Shown here: in pieces, positions 21,293 to 26,023 of the stretch
How positions within the stretch are numbered: the first letter of the stretch is position 1
Layout: each line of letters starts with the position of its first letter
Notes under the pieces: generated by a model
Database searches by the model: none
Told to the model about the DNA's origin: nothing
What the model saw: only the letters and a program-made list of their open reading frames with translations
Source: CAZTII01 sp964613305
GTDB lineage: Bacteria; Bacillota_I; Bacilli_A; Erysipelotrichales; Erysipelotrichaceae
Assembly (NCBI GenBank): GCA_964613305.1
Contig: CAZTII010000021.1
Span: 1 to 26,023 of the forward strand
DNA: 26,023 nucleotides
Reading direction: 5' to 3'
Translations under genes and position numbers: made by a program

Positions 21293-22777
21293 TTATTTTA
21301 ATAACTCTACTGCTTTTTTATACTGAGAATCTAAATCAGTGTTGCCCGCAGCCTTATTATACGCCTTCACTGCGATTTTTTCATACTCATCGTTAGTAAT
21401 TTTACCATTATCAATCAACTCATTATCCTTTTGAAAAGCCTTCACAGCCAACACGGTACTTTCATCAAAATAACCATCAGTACGTTTAACAGTATACCCA
21501 AGCGATTGTAGTGCTATTTGAACTTTCGCAACTCTTTCGTCCACACTATCAAATTCAATCGTAAATGGCTCCTCTATCTTTTCAAATGATGTATGGAATA
21601 TCGGTGGCAATTGTACATAAACATCTGGTTCAATACCATTACCATTAAAATTAATACCATGTGGCGATAACCATTTCGCAATCGTTAAGCGAAGTACAGA
21701 ACCATCTGATAAGGTTCTAGTCTGTTGAACTGTACCTTTACCATACGTTTTTTCCCCAACAACCGTCACATCATTTGGACGAATATCTTTTAAAGCAATC
21801 GTAAATGCCTCTGAAGCACTTGCCGAATCACCATTCACTAAAATAACAATCTTTTTAAACTCACTACGATAATTACCATTGGAACGATGGTCTTTAATCT
21901 TACCGTCACTAAACTTTTCTTGTAAAATAACCGTATTCGGTTCAATAAAATAACTCGCTATATCAAAGAATGTCGTAATATATCCACCTGGATTACCACG
22001 CAAATCGACAATAATGCGATCACACCCTTTATCAATAAAATTATTTAAATGATTTCCTACTTCTTTTGCCGTACTTTCACCAAATTGATGAATTTGTAAA
22101 TAAGCAATATTATCGTCTATCACTTCCGCAAATGTTGACACTTTAATTTCTTTACGAATGATATCAAAAGAAAGCTCTTGTTCATTACGCAAAACAACAA
22201 CATTCACTTTCGTATCAAGTTCGCCACGCACTAATTTCACTAATTCTTCACTACTAATCCCCTTAACAAGATGATTATCCACTGAATAGAAAACATCACC
22301 TTTTTGTAAACCAGCTTTCTCCGCTGGAGATTGGGGAAAAACTTGACTAACAATAAAATAGCTATCCACCTCTTTATAGCGAACACCAATACCAACAAAA
22401 GATCCGCTACTAGATTCTTCAATTATTTTATTTTGTTCAGCATTTGTATAGAACGTATGAATATCTTCCTGAAAACTAGTCATTCCTACTAATGCCTTAT
22501 CAATTAATTGTTCATCTAACTTCTCGTTTTCAGCACCAAAATACCACGATTTCGACATTAAATTGTACACATTTTCAATTTTTCTCAAACCGCTTGAAGA
22601 AGCATTAAAATACTTTGAGCCAACGACGAAACCACTAGTAAAAACAATACAAACGACAACCAAAGAAATAAACGTCTTAACAATAAATTTTCTCTTTTGT
22701 CTATTTTTAGCCGCTATTTCATCAGGCCATAAGTGCCTCTCTAATTTTACTCTAATTTTTTTATCATCACTTCTCAT
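21293..22777 (-). CDS. S41 C-terminal processing protease (CtpA/CtpB-like)
   Basis: 494 residues. Cytoplasmic N-terminus, one membrane helix (about 31-53), an N-terminal helical region, a PDZ domain at about 125-205 (GIGVRYKEVDSYFIVSQV, SPAEKAGLQKGD), the S41 protease core with Ser320 in SASASE, Lys347 and Gln351 in YGKGTVQ, and a C-terminal peptidoglycan-binding domain at about 415-460 (VAKVQIALQSLGYTV, FDESTVLAVKAFQ). Cuts C-termini of exported proteins; the wall-binding domain places it at the cell wall. ATG at 22777 used; upstream in-frame GTG codons lack a better ribosome site. Sits next to ftsEX and the M23 peptidase, as ctpB sits next to ftsEX in Bacillus, but has its own terminator. 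Substrate unknown; the neighbouring hydrolase is a candidate. Confidence 0.92.
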   Translation of the reverse strand: MRSDDKKIRVKLERHLWPDEIAAKNRQKRKFIVKTFISLVVVCIVFTSGFVVGSKYFNASSSGLRKIENVYNLMSKSWYFGAENEKLDEQLIDKALVGMTSFQEDIHTFYTNAEQNKIIEESSSGSFVGIGVRYKEVDSYFIVSQVFPQSPAEKAGLQKGDVFYSVDNHLVKGISSEELVKLVRGELDTKVNVVVLRNEQELSFDIIRKEIKVSTFAEVIDDNIAYLQIHQFGESTAKEVGNHLNNFIDKGCDRIIVDLRGNPGGYITTFFDIASYFIEPNTVILQEKFSDGKIKDHRSNGNYRSEFKKIVILVNGDSASASEAFTIALKDIRPNDVTVVGEKTYGKGTVQQTRTLSDGSVLRLTIAKWLSPHGINFNGNGIEPDVYVQLPPIFHTSFEKIEEPFTIEFDSVDERVAKVQIALQSLGYTVKRTDGYFDESTVLAVKAFQKDNELIDNGKITNDEYEKIAVKAYNKAAGNTDLDSQYKKAVELLK

Positions 22778-22877
22778 ACTGCACACCACTTTCTTTCAAA
22801 TTATTCTTATTAATTTTACACCATTTTACACTTATTAGCGATAAATTAAAATTTTTTTTAAAAATATACTGTTTATA

Positions 22878-22902
22878 ACATAAAAAGAGGATTTCTCCTC
22901 TT
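22878..22902 (-). terminator. Terminator of the ftsE-ftsX-M23 operon
   Basis: On the - strand a 7-bp stem AAGAGGA/TCCTCTT (22885-22891 with 22896-22902), 4-base loop, then TTTTTA. It overlaps the stop codon of the M23 peptidase gene (22901-22903). Confidence 0.85.
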
Positions 22903-24283
22903 AATAGCCAAATACATTTTCAGGACGCTCACGACATGGCGCTCCTTTAGCAGCACACGTGTTATTTAGTGCTGCAGCACCCCAACCAGCACCAAACGCT
23001 AAGTCACCATTCCAACTAGAAACAAAATCATTGATTGATTGCGTTCCTAAATTAAATACTTCCACATGGCAGTGTGGACCTGACGAGTTACCAGAGTTAC
23101 CAACTCGGGCAACAATATCCCCAGCGTTAACAATTGTACCTTGGGCAATAGGAGATCCAGCTTGTAAGTGCAGATACTTTATTGCATACAGACGATTATT
23201 GATGCGCGTTAACAAATAAACTTGATTACCACCACCGCCACTGCCACCTTGAGCAGAGCCACACCAATTACCAATTGAACCATTATCACCACAGCCATCG
23301 ACACTTTTAATGACGATACCATTACCGACAGCTTTTACCGATGTTCCAATCGGTGCCGCAAAATCCATTCCTAAGTGTACACCCCAACCATTAGGATAGT
23401 ACCACGTACCAGCCGAAATACGCCCAATTTGTACTGGAACCACAAATCCAGAAGAATTAGGAATATTACCAATCTTATTACTCAATAATTTTAAACTACT
23501 CTTAATCGCTTCCAAATCACCAGCAATACGATTTCCTTGAGCCTCAAGCTCAGCTTCTTTTTTCAAATATTCTTCTTTAACAATTTGTGCTTCACGCTTC
23601 ATTTTAATCACAACATTTTGTTTTTCAACAACTGTTGCTTTATATTCTTCTAATTTTTTCTGTTCTTCTTCAAGTTGAGCTTTAATCTCATTTAATTGAT
23701 CAATTAAATGCAATAAGTCTTCACGAACTTTTTCATCATATTTCGTAATATCACGAATACCATTAGAACGACGAATTAAATCCGTTAAATCACGAGCACC
23801 CATAATAATATCAAGATACTGATTCAGGCGCATCGTTGGTTGCGAAGTAACCATTCTTCCCTTAATCTTCTGTTTTAAAGCATCAATTTCAGCCTGTTTC
23901 GCTGCTATTTCCATCTCTTTCGCGCTAATTTCTGCTTCTTTAACTAAGATGTCCGTATTGATTTGACTTATTTCTTTCGCCAAAATTCCTATTTGAGAGT
24001 TGTAATCCGCAATCTTTTCGACCGCCTCTTGAATATTCTCCGAAATATCTTTACGCTTATTTTCAATATCTTCTAGTTCCTTACGCAAGCTCGCCGATTG
24101 GTCCGACATATATTGCATAAAAGCACGACATTTTTGTTGTTCTTCCACTGAAAGCTGCGTCGAATCTTTAGCACATGTGGTATTGTAATAGTCACGATTA
24201 GTATTAAAATCATCTTCAGCCATCGCTGGAAGAAGTGATGTAAAAAGAAAAAACAAACAGACAACAATCACACTTTTCTTCAT
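22901..24283 (-). CDS. Secreted coiled-coil M23 endopeptidase, FtsEX partner
   Basis: 460 residues. Signal peptide (1-22, cleavage after AMA), long coiled coil at about 60-270 broken near 145-180 (the EnvC/PcsB style regulatory hairpin), and a C-terminal M23/LytM domain (about 278-420). Zinc ligands are complete: His303 and Asp307 in HLGMD, His406 in HCH (404-406), with His372 as further catalytic His. So it should cut peptidoglycan cross-bridges itself, unlike E. coli EnvC which is degenerate. A Gly-rich loop with Cys331 and Cys341 interrupts the domain; further Cys at 37/52 and 443/450. The ATG shares its A with the ftsX stop, so it is the third gene of the ftsEX operon and very likely the hydrolase that FtsEX activates at division or elongation. 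Confidence 0.92.
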   Translation of the reverse strand: MKKSVIVVCLFFLFTSLLPAMAEDDFNTNRDYYNTTCAKDSTQLSVEEQQKCRAFMQYMSDQSASLRKELEDIENKRKDISENIQEAVEKIADYNSQIGILAKEISQINTDILVKEAEISAKEMEIAAKQAEIDALKQKIKGRMVTSQPTMRLNQYLDIIMGARDLTDLIRRSNGIRDITKYDEKVREDLLHLIDQLNEIKAQLEEEQKKLEEYKATVVEKQNVVIKMKREAQIVKEEYLKKEAELEAQGNRIAGDLEAIKSSLKLLSNKIGNIPNSSGFVVPVQIGRISAGTWYYPNGWGVHLGMDFAAPIGTSVKAVGNGIVIKSVDGCGDNGSIGNWCGSAQGGSGGGGNQVYLLTRINNRLYAIKYLHLQAGSPIAQGTIVNAGDIVARVGNSGNSSGPHCHVEVFNLGTQSINDFVSSWNGDLAFGAGWGAAALNNTCAAKGAPCRERPENVFGY

Positions 24284-25188
24284 TATCGTTTCCACCTTAA
24301 ATATTTACTAACCGATAGAAAACTACCTAAAAAGCCAACCATTACCCCAAGAGCTAATAACAACAACGAAATATAGAATACAAGTGGCGTTGGTGGCACT
24401 AATACGAATATATTTGACAAAAGCACACCACCTAAATAATCATACAAATATAAATACCCACCCATTGTAAATGCGATTGGAATGATAGAACCTAATATTC
24501 CAATAATAATTCCCTCTACAACAAAAGGAGCACGTATAAACCCGTTTTTAGCACCAACATTACGCATAATCGCAATTTCATTGGATCGCGCAAAAATTGT
24601 TAACTTAATCGTATTTTGAATTAAGAAAATTGCTAAAAAGCTTAATGCAGCAACGATGATAAAGCCACCATTTCTAACCGAAGCTAAAGCGCTAATCAAC
24701 ATAACAGCACTTTCACCACCATAATTAATATCATAAACACCTTCAATCAAACGAATTTTATCCGCAATCATTGATAAATCAGAGCCATCTTTTACCGTTA
24801 CATAATAAGCATCATGCATCGGATTTTCCGCTTTATATGGTTCAAAAACAGCTTTTTCCTTTTCATTATCAAAACTATCAATATAAAATTGAAGTTCTTC
24901 ATCTTTACTAGAAAACTTCACTTGATCAATACCTTCAATATTCGTTATAGCTACGCCAATCGCATCGATTTGTTCTTGCGACGAGAAATCATAATCAATC
25001 ATCACTGAAATTTTAACTGAACCTTCAATGGTATGAGTCATCGCTTCTAAGTTAGCCGTAAAAATCGCAAATATACTAATAATAATTAACGTGATAGTAA
25101 CCGCAGATGCACTTGAAATAGACATTGCACCATGACGTTTAACACCTAAAAAACCTTCTTTTATATGTCTAAAAAATCGACTAATCAT
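24283..25188 (-). CDS. ftsX: Cell division ABC permease FtsX
   Basis: 301 residues, four membrane helices (about 22-44, then three in the C-terminal half), with an outer domain of about 110 residues between helix 1 and 2 that in this family grips the coiled coil of a wall hydrolase. The opening RFFRHIKEGFLGVKRHGAMS is typical for Firmicutes FtsX, and ARSNEIAIMRNVGA is the conserved cytoplasmic segment before helix 3. The ATG at 25188 is chosen because it gives this N-terminus, overlaps the end of ftsE by 8 bases and lies after GGAGG. With FtsE it converts ATP hydrolysis into activation of the M23 peptidase encoded immediately downstream. Confidence 0.95.
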   Translation of the reverse strand: MISRFFRHIKEGFLGVKRHGAMSISSASAVTITLIIISIFAIFTANLEAMTHTIEGSVKISVMIDYDFSSQEQIDAIGVAITNIEGIDQVKFSSKDEELQFYIDSFDNEKEKAVFEPYKAENPMHDAYYVTVKDGSDLSMIADKIRLIEGVYDINYGGESAVMLISALASVRNGGFIIVAALSFLAIFLIQNTIKLTIFARSNEIAIMRNVGAKNGFIRAPFVVEGIIIGILGSIIPIAFTMGGYLYLYDYLGGVLLSNIFVLVPPTPLVFYISLLLLALGVMVGFLGSFLSVSKYLRWKR

Positions 25189-25870
25189 GGTTAATGTAGC
25201 CTCCTTCAGATAAATCCGCAACAATATGTCCTTCCTCAAGAACAATTGTACGCTTCCTATTCTTTTCAACTAAATCTGTTTCATGAGTTACCATGATAAT
25301 CGTCGTTCCTTCTTCACGATTAATTTTTTCCAACAACGATAAAATTTCATTTGATTTCACCGGATCTAAATTCCCTGTCGGTTCATCCGCAATAAGTACT
25401 TTCGGTTTATTTGCAATCGCTCTAGCAATTGCCACACGTTGTTGTTGACCACCAGAAAGTTCATGAGGAAAAGCATTTCCCTTATCATCTAGACCAACTA
25501 AATTCATCACTTCACGAACGCGTAAACGAATGACTTCTTTGCGCATACCAATAACTTCAAGCGCATATGCAATATTTTCAAAAACTGTCTTAGCCTCAAG
25601 CAAACGATAGTCTTGAAAAACAACACCAATATTACGACGATATAATGGTACTTTTGAGTGTTTTAATTTACCGATATCAATACCTACCACTTGAACTAAT
25701 CCTTTTGTAGGAATCTCTTCACCATCCAATAATTTAATCAGTGTTGATTTCCCACTTCCCGTAGGTCCAATTATATAAACAAATTCACTTTGAAAAATCG
25801 TTAAATTAACATTATAAAGAGCATTTACACCATTTTTATATGTTTTATACACATTTTTTAAAAGTATCAT
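25181..25870 (-). CDS. ftsE: Cell division ATPase FtsE
   Basis: 229 residues, standard FtsE length. Walker A GPTGSGKST at 35-43, Q-loop in VFQDYRLLEAKTV, signature LSGGQQQR, Walker B VLIADEPTGNLDP, and His in MVTHETDLV. The frame is open to 26017, but the ATG at 25870 gives the family start (MILLKNVYKTY) and follows a GGTGAT site. Cytoplasmic ATPase partner of FtsX; hydrolysis gates the secreted hydrolase. First gene of the ftsE-ftsX-M23 operon, with its own promoter just upstream. Confidence 0.96.
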   Translation of the reverse strand: MILLKNVYKTYKNGVNALYNVNLTIFQSEFVYIIGPTGSGKSTLIKLLDGEEIPTKGLVQVVGIDIGKLKHSKVPLYRRNIGVVFQDYRLLEAKTVFENIAYALEVIGMRKEVIRLRVREVMNLVGLDDKGNAFPHELSGGQQQRVAIARAIANKPKVLIADEPTGNLDPVKSNEILSLLEKINREEGTTIIMVTHETDLVEKNRKRTIVLEEGHIVADLSEGGYINHD

Positions 25871-25922
25871 TTTATCATCACCACACAATGTGGCACTCCT
25901 TTCATAAACCATGAACTTGACC

Positions 25923-25951
25923 ATTATATCATAATATCCATACGTTTTAAA
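25923..25951 (-). promoter_or_regulatory. Promoter of the ftsEX-M23 operon
   Basis: On the - strand: -35 TTTAAA (25946-25951), 17-base spacer, extended consensus -10 TGaTATAAT (TATAAT at 25923-25928). The -35 overlaps the stop codon of the upstream gene (25947-25949). Leader of about 45 bases. Confidence 0.7.
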
Positions 25952-26023
25952 CACGAACTTGGATGCTAAAACCTTCACCATGGACAGCAGTCGTATCCGT
26001 AACAATAATGAATGCATTTTTAT
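25947..26023 (-). CDS. C-terminal end of a probable YitT/DUF2179-family membrane protein (partial)
   Basis: Only the last 24 codons are in the window (frame running from beyond 26023 to TAA at 25947-25949). The tail reads NAFIIVTDTTAVHGEGFSI, close to the ending I know for YitT-family proteins with a DUF2179 domain (DPNAF...I/V-TD...EV-GEGF). In B. subtilis the family member yvjA lies upstream of ftsE, which supports the call. The function of the family is not established. Short evidence, so moderate confidence; the alternative frame through this stretch is the spurious upstream extension of ftsE. Confidence 0.6.
   Translation of the reverse strand, partial: KNAFIIVTDTTAVHGEGFSIQVRV

Noticed and set aside
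22563..22838. 91-codon + strand frame across the start of the S41 protease gene
   Set aside because: Antisense to the membrane-helix region; hydrophobic composition follows from the complementary coding strand. No promoter or ribosome site.
25871..26017. FtsE with a 49-residue N-terminal extension
   Set aside because: The extension overlaps the upstream partial gene and the promoter, lacks a ribosome site, and the family start is at 25870.

Overview
The window reads as chromosome of a low-GC Gram-positive (Bacillota/Firmicutes): A/T-rich sequence, strong purine-rich Shine-Dalgarno sites, short-spacer signal peptides and lipoboxes, a purine riboswitch, ECF transporters, FtsEX with a secreted hydrolase, and a Bacillus-like yvjA/ftsE/ftsX/ctpB/uvrB neighbourhood. 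The PASTA protein, the lipoproteins and the gene style would fit an Erysipelotrichia-like lineage, but that assignment is inference. No tRNA, rRNA, insertion sequence, phage gene or CRISPR array was seen.

Left edge (1-1930), leftward: a ribose-5-phosphate isomerase B gene and a MATE exporter form a two-gene operon ending at a bidirectional terminator. Centre (about 1919-12530), rightward: a 10.5-kb block built around purines and adenosyl compounds. It starts with a UPF0397-type ECF S component with its own terminator. Next comes a guanine-class purine riboswitch with a legible antiterminator/terminator switch. It heads a five-gene operon: a PotBCAD-like ABC importer followed directly by an adenine deaminase. 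A second operon follows: a fused double-ATPase ECF protein, an EcfT and two tandem SAM hydrolases (DUF62), closed by a bidirectional terminator. The same 12-bp palindrome lies upstream of both the S component and the ECF ATPase operon, which suggests a shared regulator.

Right half (12535-26023), all leftward: a DUF4349 lipoprotein; an Lrp-family regulator with an alanine-type aminotransferase (AlaR/AlaT-like); an operon of a kinase-less PASTA membrane protein, a MacB/FtsX-type permease and its ATPase; uvrB; an S41 C-terminal processing protease; and an ftsE-ftsX-M23 peptidase operon preceded by the 3' end of a probable YitT-family gene.

The most interesting reading is that the central block is one physiological unit. 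A polyamine-type transporter appears to have been turned to purine uptake, being switched by guanine/hypoxanthine and paired with adenine deaminase. It sits inside an ECF transporter and SAM-hydrolase locus whose enzymatic product is adenosine. A second theme is cell-envelope work: FtsEX with its own active M23 endopeptidase, a CtpA/B protease, and a PASTA protein tied to an ABC exporter-like complex.
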